Shown here piece after piece: positions 23,699-35,943 of a stretch of 64,000 bases of DNA (the stretch's first letter is position 1; each line of letters opens with the position of its first letter). The stretch is from Sisyra terminalis (lineage: Eukaryota; Arthropoda; Insecta; Neuroptera; Sisyridae). The translations under genes and the position numbers were made by a program. The notes under the pieces were generated by a model, which saw only the letters and a list, made by a program, of their open reading frames with translations, did not search any database and was not told the origin of the DNA. The stretch lies in contig OY292276.1 in NCBI GenBank assembly GCA_958496175.1, positions 35,980,449 through 36,044,448 of the forward strand. Reading direction: 5' to 3'.

Positions 23699-26600
23699 TT
23701 ATGAACGTTTTGGCAAAGGTACTTTGCAAATTGCATTGTGCGTTGGTATCGCCAATAATCCAGATAATGTTATACCAATTGCATCTGACATACTAACTAC
23801 ACCCATGGAATACTCCAATCGTTCGTAGGGAATCTAGAATGTAAAGATAATTATTTACTCTTTTTATTCAATTTGTTTATAAATTGAGGAGAAAATTACT
23901 TCAGCTGATACACGATAAAATGTGTTCACATAGGCACTACCTCCCAACAATCCTTCCCATAGTGTTATTGCCAACATTAACCAATAATTTGGTATGAACG
24001 CTAATAGCGCTTCACATGTAAAAACGACTACATTTATTAACTGAAAAAGATTTTTAAATTAGAAAATAATAAAATTAGGTTTTCATGTTTATAAGAGCGA
24101 ACGTACTTGAAAAACAGCCATTATCCAGATTTGTTTAACTTCAAGTAAATTTACTGAAGATCGAGATAGAAATACACCCACTTGATACAAAACTTGTAAC
24201 CATCGATATTGGGCTGAAATACTCAGTGATGTGTTCGAAAATTGAATTAATTCCATCTGTAACAAAAATTTAATTTAATAATTAAATTAACTAAAATCAT
24301 AATAAATTTAATGCTGTTATTGATTTAGGCAATATTTTGAATAAGAAAAATAAGTGAAAATTGAACGAAAGTAAATGATCTGTCATTGTCTTTTTAAGTA
24401 TAAACTTTATTTTTTAATTAATAAAAAATGTGTATCGTTAAGGCTTAAAGAACAAGTTCTTTGGTTCATAAACTTGACTTTAATTTTTTTGATCAATAAA
24501 GAATACTTAAAAAATTTGATACTGATACATCACATAAGTGCTACCTGTTGTTCATACATAAATCAATTAAAATCTTCAAAACTTACTTATCGATATTAAA
24601 CATCTAAAAGCAAATTTTGATAGCTAAGAGTGGATAATGTGGTGTTTTTTTTTTGATGAATTTTTATTTCTGTCGACCCGTGTAATTGATTTGATACCTT
24701 TTCGAATAATTAAAAATTAATAAAGTTAGTATTAGCTAAACTTCAGTTATGAAATGAATGATTAAAACAATCTAGCTTTTAAATAAAATAAATAAAAAAT
24801 GAATTGAATTTAGTAAATTTCCTTCTTATTTCATTTCTAGAGGCTAGAACAAATTACTCTTTAAATATATTTGAGATTTTCAATTATTCTGTATATTTTG
24901 AACAGCTTGATTTTGAGAACACTACTGCATTAGTGAGTGTTTTTAAAAGATATTTCTAAACTTCAACTATTATGTATACTTTGTGTACCTCTAAAAAGTG
25001 CTTTGCAGTTTTATTTGGTTTTTATTTCTCGATTATTATACTTGAATACGGGAAAAAATAAAATAAAAAATTTGACTACTTAATATAGTAGCTAGAGCGT
25101 TACAAATGATGTTTAAAAATACTATTAACTAAAAATACTTAAGTTGTGCAATATGGCAAGAAATATAAACGTACTCAAAAAATTTAATCTCAAATTTCAA
25201 ATGTAGTTAGTACTTTGTAGTTAGAAAATTAAATAATGTAATTGTTTGTAAAAGGAATAAAGTAAAAAAATAATTATTTATGAAATCAAATTTTTTTTTT
25301 CTTATTTTTGAGTTTTTTTAAATGCGATTAAAAGTAATTATGTTAAGTTATGCTCATTGGATTTTTATTTATGCATACTATGCATACAACAGATTCTAAA
25401 TTTTCGAAATAATTGAAAATATTTTTTTAATTTTACTTACAAGGTTTTATATTGCGTTTCTAGTTTAATTTGTTTATGTTCTAAATTATTAATAGGCTAA
25501 CATAATGTCCCAAATTTTAAGTAAATGCTTTCTATAGGCAATACCGGCAAAACGTCATATGAGAATTATTTCGACTTCCTTTACATTTATTGTAGGGGTT
25601 TTTTAGATTTTTTAGATTTAAAAAAAAGGATTAAAATTAATAATTCTTTCAGTTCTTTGAAAATTGATAAATTTGTGTATGAATTGTGAATGAATAAATT
25701 TGTGAAATTGAAAAATTGACAATAGTGTAAATTTTAAGTAAAAAATAGTTTTATACTAAACTATTAAAAAGCAACTATGATTAGAAAACCAAAAATAAAA
25801 AGCAATTACCATTCCTTGATTTATGTAATATTCAAAGAAATAAACCAACGCCAAAGGAATCATGTATTTTAATAAAGGCACCACAAGAAGAAATTTTTCG
25901 GATAGAGTTTGATGAGTTATAAAGTCCTGCATAGTGGTAACGCTGCTTTTTGATGGGATGTCACCATAATCCGGCGGAGATAATATAATCCAAAACCTAT
26001 TTTCCAAAGATTGAAAAATATAAATACCAAAATAATATTGCCGAATTAAAATATCTTACGTTATGCCCATAAGAATGGGTATAGACAGCATCACCATTAA
26101 TGTATTTACTGGAGTCAAGCCAATTTGTAATAATCCTGCGTAAGAAACCGCACCAATCACTCCTGCACCCCCAGTACCCGAAGACCATGTGGATATGACA
26201 TTCCTAGGAGAAAAAAATAATTGATTCGTCACATTTATCATTAACTCATATTTTTATCATTATAGTTAATGTCATCGGATGTTAAAACTAGTGTAGGTAT
26301 TTTTGACAGTATTGAGTTCAAATAAGTTAACGCAAGAAATTATTCGACTAGTACAAAGTTCGAACTAATTAAATATATAAATTTATTTTCCTGATAACAA
26401 TTTGTTTATGGTAAAATATTTTTTTTAATTAAAATTTAAAAATATAATACATTTATCTTACTCATATTCATTGTTTAATTGTAGTCAAAATAGTCAAAAT
26501 TTCAATAATTGTAGTACAATATTTTAAATGTTTGTGAAGTATAGAGTTCTTTATTTTTATTTACCGATTATAATGAGAACTAAGACGAAGAAGTGTTACT

Positions 26601-29600
26601 TCACCAAGTCCGCAACTTAATGAAGTGGAACAAACTCCCAAAATTGCAATCCATTCTCGATTTCCATATGCCACTAGTAAGAATCCACCCGCAGCTAAAA
26701 GTATGGTAATTAACATTCTTGTGCTGAAAAAAAGTAAGATTCGTAAAATATATTATAATTACCTTTTAGGGAAATGTGAAGAGTTTTAGTGTATATTATT
26801 AAAGGTATATCATGCATTATTACCTCTTTGATTATTACTGCATGAAATTAACAATGAAATTTTATTAACAATGAAAATAAGCAATACAATTTTCATTTAA
26901 AAAAAATCAAAGCTAAAAGCTCGTATTAATCAAATACTTCAATCAAATTTTGCGAATAGAATGCAGATGCATGAAACTTTTAGATGAATATGGTAATTAG
27001 TTAAGCATGGTATAGTGCTAAAAATACATTCGCTACATAGTATAATCATATTGGTTTCAGTTTTCAATGAAATTACAATGATTAAACAGCTTATTTTGAA
27101 AGTGGCTCAAATCCATATCTTAAGGACGGTTTACAAACTCTTTTGATGTGAAACATCTATAGGCGCAGGCAGAGAAGAGGGCGCATGGTAAACCGGATCG
27201 CTGGCCACGCTATACAATGGATATACCGGATATACAGTCTACATGTAGTAGTACAATATGGCGACGCGTTACCATGCGCAAGCGACGTGCGACCAAAGAG
27301 ATTGTATAACGTCATAAAATCTCTTTGCGTACGACTCCCTTTTCACTCGATTCTATGGTCTTGTTTACTACAGTATACATAACCTATGTTTTATTTGAAA
27401 AATAAACAATAAAATATGTCAGGCAGTGATAATTCAGAAAAGTGAACACCCTCTTGCAAAGATATTAAAATACACTACGACGCATTACCAAGTCATCAGT
27501 AATTATATTTTTCAAGCGTCAATAAATGTAAAATCTACTTGGTAGATTGAAATTTATACAATTTTTTATTGTATAAATTATTTTAACTAAATCAATTAAT
27601 TATTGAGTTTAGTTTCGTTCTTATTATACTTATTTCAAAATTTAATAACGACTGACAAAATTGTATTTCAAAATCAGCTGATAGCGAGTAGCACACGAAT
27701 GTTTTATTTTTATTTAGCATGAATGTAAACATCTAAAAATTATTTAATTAATTAATTTTCTAATCATGGTGGTTTTCTAATCTTGTCTTTAATGCATATT
27801 ACTTGTACAAACTCGATGTTTCACATCTACCAAGCGTCCCGTAACGGCTTACATTTTTTTTTTTCAATTATAAGAACATAAATTTATCTATCACAGTGGA
27901 CATTAATTTTGTGACAAAAAGTAATAAAACCCTTCTGGTAGCCGAATGGTCATGGTAACCGCTTCAAAATTGAAATGTGTTGGGTTTGAATCTCGTATCG
28001 AGCAAATTTTCGATATTTCTCGATTTACGGTTTTTGATAAACCCTAGAGTCGCTTAAAACCTTTAGTTGTTATAAAGCGACGATAAATAACAATTAAAAA
28101 AAGTTAGAATAAAACAATAATACGTAAAAATTTAATAGTTCTAATACCAACATAATCTGGCTTAGTTACAAATATAAACTTTATCGTAGTAATTGTCTTT
28201 AAAATAGGTTTATACCACCTTTAATATCGTCAGCAGATTGATGTAATAATGTATTCGATGTAATGCTTTTAAAAAATGATTGCTATTTATGAAACCATTG
28301 AGACATTAAACGTAAAAATGATAAGCACTTTGATTGTCAATAATCGTTCTTTTTTGTTTTTTATTCAGGCTCGTCTTTTGCGTTTAGGGAAAGAGAAAAA
28401 ACACGGTTGCATCGATTATTTCTGTTAAATCATAATATGGTCTCGTTTTTGCGAATCTAGATACTTTGTTAACTCTGTCTAAATTCTCTATGATCATTAC
28501 ATATTTAATGTTTATTGATGTTTAGGCTCATTTGTACTTTAGCACACCCACAATCTGGCAACGTTGCATTTTCGACTTTTTTTTTTAATTTAATTCACGA
28601 TATTTTTGTTTATTCAATTCTAATATGGTATAATTCTCTCTTTTGTAGCTTTATTTTCATTAAGGGCCGATTTAAGCGCGAATTAAACTAAAAACAAAGT
28701 CGAAAATGCAGCATTGCCAGATTGTAGGTATGCTAAAGTACACATGAACCTAAACATCAATAAACATTCAAAACTCTCGTTGGTACATATTTTTTTGTTA
28801 TTTACCGTCGCTTTATAACTACGAGGGTCCTTAGTGACTCTAAGGTTAATAAAAACCCGTAATCGATCAATAATGGCAATTTTCTCGATAATCGAGGACT
28901 TAACCTAGCACCTACCAGTTTTGGAGCAGTCATCTTGACCATTCGGCCACCAGTAGGCTTATTGATAGATAATGGTTGAAGTTAAAATCATATATGGTAT
29001 CAAATGGTCTCTGTCAGTCCCTGTGATACGGAATGTTTCAAATACAGAAGCCACTTTGATCCAGTTGAAGTTAAGTATTTTCGTAAGAAAAAATAGTCAG
29101 TCTTGTTAATTTAATTTAGCTTTTTTGCACGCAGAATATTGAAAAACAATGCTATTACCTCTTAATATGGCAGATATATGTGACGGTTACCGTCTAGACT
29201 TTAGAACCAGTATTATTTAAAGGGCTAACTTCAATTTCTATGAAAGAGGAAATTAAGGAAGAAAACAATTCCAAGGGCAACCAACTCGCGACTTAAGATA
29301 AAATATTTGTGGCTCATAAAATGTGTATCACGTTTCCTTTATCAGTATGAATAAGTTACAATGTTCAATTTTAATAAATCACTACGTGATTAATATATAA
29401 TATGATTTCAATGTAGCTTCCGATAAAATGCTGTTAATAAAATACAATAACCATTTTTTTCATTTCAAAATCATATGTAATAAGTTACATGCATTGTTTT
29501 ACAAAAAAAATGAGTTTCTAAATTATTATTTAATACATATTTATATAAAAAAGTACTAATGATTCTACATACTTGGTCATTCGTGGTAAGAAAGGTGCGA

Positions 29601-30141
29601 TTAGCTTAATAATCAATGCTGGAATTATATCAGCAAGCAAAATCGCTCCGGTAGATATTTCATTACAAACTCGAGTAGAGGTGTCATTTGATATTGATAT
29701 TGTGGTACTTTCTGGAACCGGCTGTAATTATTTGAGATTTAAATAAAACTTGGTTCTGCAAAAAGCGTATATAAGAGTACATGAAATAACAGAACATCAC
29801 AAGAAAATTCAAAACGCGCATGTTGTGTACTTCAAAACTCATGATTTAAAAAAATTGTAAGATACGTAGGTAGGTGTATTGAGAAAAAAACGCGAATGAA
29901 AGAAAGAATCAAATGAATATGGTGTGTTCTGTTTTTTCATACAATTCATAAATCTTACTGGTTCCTTCGTTGAATCTTTATGGAAATTTGCCTCGAGGAT
30001 ATCGTGGGCAGCACTCAACATGACAACGTAGCCGTAATTGTTGCATAAACCTAGTAACCAATATGCTATCAAATCTCGCCATAATGCCGGCTTTTCTCTG
30101 CGATTTGGATCGGCTGAAACAGATTTGTGGATAAGATCCAT
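23699..30141 (-). CDS. Cln3: Battenin (CLN3) lysosomal membrane protein
   Basis: Eight exons, right to left: 29959-30141, 29573-29721, 26565-26723, 26060-26203, 25810-25996, 24107-24256, 23900-24040 and 23699-23833. They encode 415 residues (human about 438), all phases consistent. Diagnostic stretches: [23 protein letters not shown] near the N-terminus (about 27-49), then [54 protein letters not shown], and a C-terminal [17 protein letters not shown]. The chain is a multi-pass membrane protein. Family knowledge: CLN3 sits in the late endosome and lysosome, is needed for glycerophosphodiester clearance, and its loss in humans causes juvenile Batten disease. Intron 2 is 2.8 kb and packed with repeats. 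The start ATG is the first in frame before the conserved region; a longer 5' exon is possible. Confidence 0.93.
27140..27835. repeat. Possible inverted-repeat element in CLN3 intron 2
   Basis: 'GATGTGAAACATCTA' near 27144 is matched in inverted orientation by 'GATGTTTCACATCTA' near 27819. The left part, to about 27370, has much higher GC than its surroundings. The matching ends are short (about 15 bases), no target duplication is clear, and no coding frame is convincing. Confidence 0.35.
27930..28100 (+). repeat. tRNA-derived SINE, copy B (CLN3 intron 2)
   Basis: Box A-like TAGCCGAATGG and box B-like GGTTTGAATC are followed by the family body (CTCGTATCGAGCAAATTTTC, TTCTCGATTTACGG, AACCCTAGAGTCGC) and the tail GCGACGATAAATAACAATTA. 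It lies tail-to-tail with copy C and antisense to the CLN3 transcript. Confidence 0.8.
28135..28960 (-). repeat. tRNA-derived SINE, copy C, long form with nested foldback
   Basis: Read on the minus strand, the tRNA-like head is at 28960-28795 (CCTACTGGTGGCCGAATGG). Then come the family body, the phrase GTACCAACGAGAGTTTT, a palindromic insert (28509-28767), and a roughly 370-base tail ending near 28135. The tail, without the palindrome, aligns along its length with 47930-48345. The head and tail orientation is the same in both copies, so the long form is a real unit and not a chance join. Confidence 0.75.
28509..28767. mobile_element. Foldback/MITE nested in SINE copy C
   Basis: The left arm (28509-28600) begins TGTTTATTGATGTTTAGGCT and continues through ACAATCTGGCAACG and GCATTTTCGACTTT. 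The right arm (about 28676-28767) is its reverse complement with scattered mismatches. About 75 bases separate the arms. The equivalent position in SINE copy G lacks the palindrome, so its presence or absence is polymorphic within the family. A related arm occurs in the foldback at 8341-8902. Confidence 0.75.
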
Positions 30142-31732
30142 CTATCCCTTTGAAATAAAGCCCTTGTGGACGAGATTGATCTGCAACTATCATTATAGAA
30201 ACATTGAGTCATTAGATATATCTCAAACGATCGATTTGAAATCGATTAGTTTTTAAGAAAGAACAAGAAAAGTTACGTTTAAAAAAGAATTTAAATTTAA
30301 GACTTTTTTTTTATGAAAAAATTAGAAGGTAATATATAAAGTGAAGAAGTTACCTTATAGTTGTCTCCAGAATTCTCCTCATATCGTTTTTTATTTGTAA
30401 GTCGAGAAAAGCTCTAGATTTTCCAAAAAAAAGAACTTTTTACCGACTGTAGAACAGATATGAGTTGAAAACATGTTTAAAACGAATGGAAAGTTTTTTA
30501 GTACTAAAAATATATAGTCTAATAATCGATCAATATGAAAATTTTGAACTCAAGGATAAAATGAATACTTCAATGCCAATGATAAAGCAAAAGAAACCTT
30601 ATGTTCACATTAAATATTTGTAAAAACAAAAATATAATTAGCAAAACTTTTAATTGTAAATGAGTAATGTTGAGGAATTTTCCAAAAAATAACTATAGAT
30701 TACAGCAGCATTATATTGAACAAAATTCTCTCGCTACCAAAATAGAAGAAGATAAAAAACGGAACGACGTTTGCAATGGTTACATGCGAAGATCAATGGT
30801 TTTGCAATTCGGGAGAATATTCTAGAAGGTCTTCGCAACATCTGGTTTCAAAGAAGATGGTATAAATATTTGTTTTTTGATACCTTAATGACAAATGAAT
30901 GAAGGAATGAAAAATGATACGCCTCCGACTAGTTAACTGATTATTCAGTATTTGGACTGCTGATATATAGAATTTAGTGTTTTGCAGATAAATCTTTGAC
31001 TTCATTTAAAATTATACTCATTTTAAAGAATGGTATAAAAGTTATACTCGAGGATTGGATGAAGAAAAAAAATTCTAAAAGTTTGCATCTTTTTATACAA
31101 GATGAAACAATTCTTTTATTTTTCAATTCTATATATGTATAGTTAATGTTTATACATAAAAAAAGAGAAAAATATATAAATTATTTCATCTTCAATAAAT
31201 TTAAAAGGTGCAACATAATTATATTATGTAATTATATACATATATTTCTGAAGCTGTACAAAAACGACGCAAATTTAATTGCTAGAAAAATATTTCTTGT
31301 ATTAAGGCCAATTACACATAAAAAATGAAACACTTACTTTTTCTACGGGGTTTCGGTAAGTCTTCCATACTTAATTAAAAAATTATTAGAATTTTCTTTC
31401 TAAAATTGATATGTTATCAAAGCACATTAGGATATATTCAATGATAATTTTTCCGCAACAAGGCATAAAATTAACGTTATTTACGTGGTTTGGACCAAAT
31501 GTTAATGACTTAATGTTGTCCACGTCTACTATGAGAATTATTTATGGGAATAAAATGACCAAAATAAAAATCAATAAACATAAATCATGCAATGGTTTGA
31601 TTGAAACGTTCAATTTTGATGAAAAATTGCAATTGAACCAAATTTCTTGTCATTATGACATACTAAGATTTAATAATTAATAAAAAAATGAATGTAAAAT
31701 TCAAATGATATTTTGATAATCAAAATTAATTG
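30142..31732. other. Region upstream of CLN3, no gene seen
   Basis: The CLN3 promoter is expected just above 30141. Beyond it the DNA is AT-rich with frequent stops. The open frames of 60-89 codons between 30.8 and 31.7 kb have ordinary AT-rich noncoding composition and no recognisable motif. Confidence 0.45.
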
Positions 31733-31810
31733 AGCCTACTGGTATCCGAGTGGTCTAGGTGACTGCTCCAAAACCAGTAGGTAGTGGGTTCGATCATTGT
31801 ACCAAAAATT
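31733..31810 (+). repeat. tRNA-derived SINE, copy D (head only)
   Basis: The tRNA-like head reads GCCTACTGGTATCCGAGTGG with box B GGTTCGATCA, and similarity to the family stops a few bases after box B. The body and tail are missing, so this copy is truncated at its 3' side. Confidence 0.75.
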
Positions 31811-31893
31811 ATTGTAATTATTAATTATTATGTATTCTAGAAGCCGCTCATGATATGATGTTTATGCGACTATTAAATAATTTAAAATATAAA

Positions 31894-31947
31894 AATAATA
31901 TTGATTCTTAACAATGTTAACGAACATTGTTAAGAATCAATATTATT
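31894..31947. repeat. Perfect inverted repeat, 25-bp arms, 4-nt spacer
   Basis: The left arm 31894-31918 (starts AATAATATTGATTC, ends CAATGTT) is exactly reverse-complemented at 31923-31947 around the spacer AACG. Twenty-five uninterrupted paired bases with so short a loop is far beyond chance, even in AT-rich DNA. It is followed by no U-tract and no gene, so a bacterial-type terminator is not implied. Confidence 0.95.
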
Positions 31948-34944
31948 ATCAATTTATTTTTAAGTTTAAGGAAAATATTGTTCCGATTATAATTAACATT
32001 TTAGCGGTAACCACTTGATGGAAAAAACAGGAAAATGAAAAGTACGTAATGTTTTCAGAATTTAAAAAGTAGGTATAGGCAATTTTTTTTTAACTTTTGA
32101 TTTATTGTTTATATCTGTATATTGTTATTATCTGTAATATTTTTTTAAAAAAATATTAAATTTAATTATATATTTTAAAATAAAGGGGACAATCTGATAA
32201 GATAATATTGTGACAAACTATTGAAAATTATAAAAATGTATCTCTACTACTATAGTAATAAAGAAAGTTGCATTATTGTAAGAGTAAGTATTTATTTTTA
32301 AAGTTTTTCTTACAGATTCAAAAAAATAAAGCTATTATTTTTAGTGTGTAAGAAAACAACTAATTATAAGGAATTAATTTAAAAAAATATTTAATGTAAT
32401 AGTTGTTCAATAATTGAAATAGTGTTTAATAAAATTTCAGACGAATGAACTTATTGCCACATAGAATAAATAACTAGCAATGGTATTTAAAAATAGTATC
32501 ATTGCACATTATTGAAGCTAAAAATACAATCGGGAAATCAGCACATGATAACAAACATAAAGTTACAAAAATAGTAATGGAAAAATCGAAAGTAAAAACT
32601 ACAAACCTTTTCGCGTTGGGAAAATGTTATGGAGCAATGTTAATAGTAAACAAAAAGTCTTTAAAAACTAAATTAATAATCACACTTCTTTATCTAAACT
32701 TAATAGTAATGTATCACAAGTAATTGACAATATTTGACGAGAGATTAAACTGTTATGTATGTTTCACGCGAAATCCAAACGACAAGTAAAGTGGATTATT
32801 GAGGCGATAGTGAGGACGAAGTATACTCGAGGTTTGCCCACCCGTTTGAATTGGTCAAACATCAAATGCTTGTTCGGTTCCAAGAGGCTTCCACCAAAAG
32901 CAGATTTACTTACATATTCTCAACAAGGGCATTTAGGGGGAATGGGATATTTCTTATCACTAATCTATCGGATGCTATCGAATTGAGAAGACAATATTTC
33001 TACTCAAACTTAATATTGTTTTGACGTGATTTATGGAAAAGTAAACTGAATTTTAACGACTACAACAAATTTTTAATACTATATAAACTTATTAGCTCTA
33101 TTCAAGTCATATAGTTATAAAAGGAAACTGTTATCGTATTTTTAAATAAAACTAGATATTTATACGAAAGATATATATTTTCAATAATTTAATAAACTAT
33201 TGTTTTATTAAAAAAATACTTAACTAAACTATTTGATATTAGTACATAATATCATAATGACAATATTAGGATTGATTATACATATCTATAGATGATATTG
33301 AATGGCAACAATCTACTTCTATATGGTAAATGTTTTCGATAAGAATTTTTCGAATATGTGACCCAATCTGTTAATTCGGTTAAACGGTTAATTCACAAAA
33401 TTTGTAATATACATTTTGTATAAGTAACCAAATCAATTTAATCTTATTTGAATTTAATTTAATTAAATTTAATTTAATTTAATCTTATTTAATTTTATTT
33501 GAAAACCCGTACTTTTTCGTGAAATGTTTTCCAGCCCAACACTGACACAACTGATAAATAGCAAAAATTAGCAATTGAATGAAATCGAAATGACAGTTGA
33601 AACTAATGACATGGTAGTTCAAATTTGAGTCAATAATTATTATATTTGTGTTCCACTTACATGGATGTATTTAAAACTTTATATTCTTTGTCTTTGTTTT
33701 TGCCGCAACATATACGCTTTCTTATTATCTATTTTGATATTAAAAGTAATTGGTGTTTAAAATTGTATCATATTTTGGTAATCACAAATCTTATAACTGG
33801 TGTGCCAGTTTAGGCATTACCGGAAGAGGCTACGGCAGTGGATTAAAAACATCTTTTTAACTATACCGAAGAAGTATAACTTCTCACGTGTGTTCATAAG
33901 TACACACACTGTTTTTTTTTATGTTATATTAGATCATGTATATATTTTTGGGAAATAAAATTTGTCATTTCCTAATTCTTTCAATTTGTTTATATTTTGC
34001 TATTAATTAAAGTTAAAAAATAGTTTTCCTTCGTATAACCAGTTGAAATGTTAGTAGGGGCCCCCTAGTTGGAATTTGCTTATGGACCTAAAAAATCTTG
34101 TTACGCCTCAGAACTACCGAAAATATATAAATGTGATTCTCATCAAATTCTGAAATTAGTCCGAAAAAAAATTATAAAAAATATTTTTAATTTTTTTTTT
34201 GTCCATTTTGTGGTATTTGTGTAACTAGATTTTACCACTATAGTGGTCCCCAGAATAAATTTATTTTAGACGAATTATAAGGATGGTTTATAATTTTGAA
34301 AGTGAGGGGTATAAAGTAATAGTTTTTATAGGCCATACCGTCATTGAATCGTGTCTATTATTGTTTGACAGTGAGCAAAACGTTTGAGCCCTAATAATAT
34401 CATTGATATGTAAATATAATACTCCTCTGTAAAGTGTTATTTGCTGTCTCGCCCCGTCAAAATGAACTATTTGTATCTTTACATTGTACTTACAGCAATA
34501 ATTTTCTCCAAAATCAATATGAATGATGTTTTCATCTTTAAACAGGAAAAAATGGTAAATTTAAGGATTAAATAAGCAAAGAAATAAAAAAAGTCGAATT
34601 TGACTAGCTTAAAAGTCATTAACTCATATATCGTTATTCCCTCGTTTCAATTTGAAATAAGGGAATGACGAAATTTAGTATAACTTAAAAAATCTTGGCA
34701 CATAGACTTTTATTACCTTCGAATTTTTGTGTAAGTTTACTGTTCTTGGCAACCTAAGTAATTAACTGTGCAATTATTATTAAGTTATAGTAAATATCTC
34801 TATTTGTCTTTAATGTGAAGGAATGACGAATGAACATGTAATCTTTTTGTAAATTTATAACTGTATTTATTTTTCATTTAGCTATTATTCTAGTATAATA
34901 CTATGGTGATTAAATCTTTTATGCCTACTATAATACATTGTATA

Positions 34945-35290
34945 AATTAGCGGGCGTTAATTAAATTCATAATGCCCGTGGTCAAGGGCAACCTAGTAAA
35001 AATGCATTGAAAATTTGAGGGCATCATTTTTCATAATGCCCTCAAATTTATATTTTGTTAAGAAGGCTTGACTCCAATATGAATTCAATTCGTAACCATG
35101 CATACCAACATTTTCCAGTAAACAAACATTTATTTTTATAAAATTTATTTTTTCTTACGAATTAAATGAAAAATAAAAGTTTGTATGCACCTCAGGCGTT
35201 ATTAGGTGATAATGCCCATCGAGCGACATACATCCCTCGGACCAGAGCCCTTCGGGCTCCATTATCTCGTTTTCCGGGAATTATCACCTT
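34945..35290. repeat. Cluster of GGGCATTAT-type hairpins
   Basis: The motif ATAATGCCC occurs near 34971, 35034 and 35209, and its complement-like partners lie close by. One hairpin has exact 14-bp arms (AAATTTGAGGGCAT, 35011-35024, and its complement at 35036-35049). Another spans about 35201-35289 with AGGTGATAAT ends and an inner GAGCCC-TTC-GGGCTC stem. The pattern looks like a decayed foldback transposon. Confidence 0.5.
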
Positions 35291-35471
35291 GATATCATCC
35301 TTGGTACATAAATAACTATTATAAATAATAACGTAATTAAGGTTCTATTCATTTACAACGTTGCCAGATAACGATGTTGCTTAAAAGTGGCATAACGTTG
35401 CATAAACACAATTGTTTCAAAAATGAGATAAAATATTAAACTCTGTTGTCAAAAATTGTAATTGTTTCCCC

Positions 35472-35943
35472 TTAAAGTTGCGTTTCCATGTTAACGCTAG
35501 ATGTTGGTTTCTGGCATCACATGTTATCACGTGATTACAATTTTAATTACGCACCATCGGGAAAGAAAAATAATGATAAATTGGAGAATTTAGCGTTAAA
35601 ATTTGAGCTTATGAGACTCTCGATCGATTGTTGATGTGTCGATTTAACTACTATATTGTAAAGGTATTTGTATTGTATATGATTGCGAGTAATAACTATT
35701 GATATTTGTTTGTAAACATTCAGATTCTGAGTAATAAATGTATCGACTACGTATCTACTCTTTTTGGAAGTTTATTAACTATATTTATAGAGAAAATCAT
35801 ATCTGGTAGAATTCGGTAAGAAGCTAAACAAAATTTAACTTTTCCCCATTTTTTTTAGATGGAGCACATGTTATATTTTAATCACGTGACCACATTTGAC
35901 GCTAGAAATCAGCGTCTAGCGTCAGTATGAAAATGCACCTTAA
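35472..35943. mobile_element. TTAA-flanked MITE (piggyBac-like), about 470 bp
   Basis: A TTAA lies at 35472-35475 and another at 35940-35943. Immediately inside, the left end reads GTTGCGTTTCCATGTTAACG and the right end, reverse-complemented, reads GGTGCATTTTCATACTGACG. Similarity continues through GCTAGA and TCACGTGATT on both sides for about 60 bases. TTAA target sites are typical of the piggyBac superfamily. No transposase is encoded. Confidence 0.75.

Noticed and set aside
31894..31947. Rho-independent terminator
   Set aside because: The genome is eukaryotic, the stem is AT-rich, and there is no adjacent gene.
32759..32986. 75-codon frame in a GC-richer patch
   Set aside because: The composition is suggestive, but no motif, splice context or second copy supports a gene.
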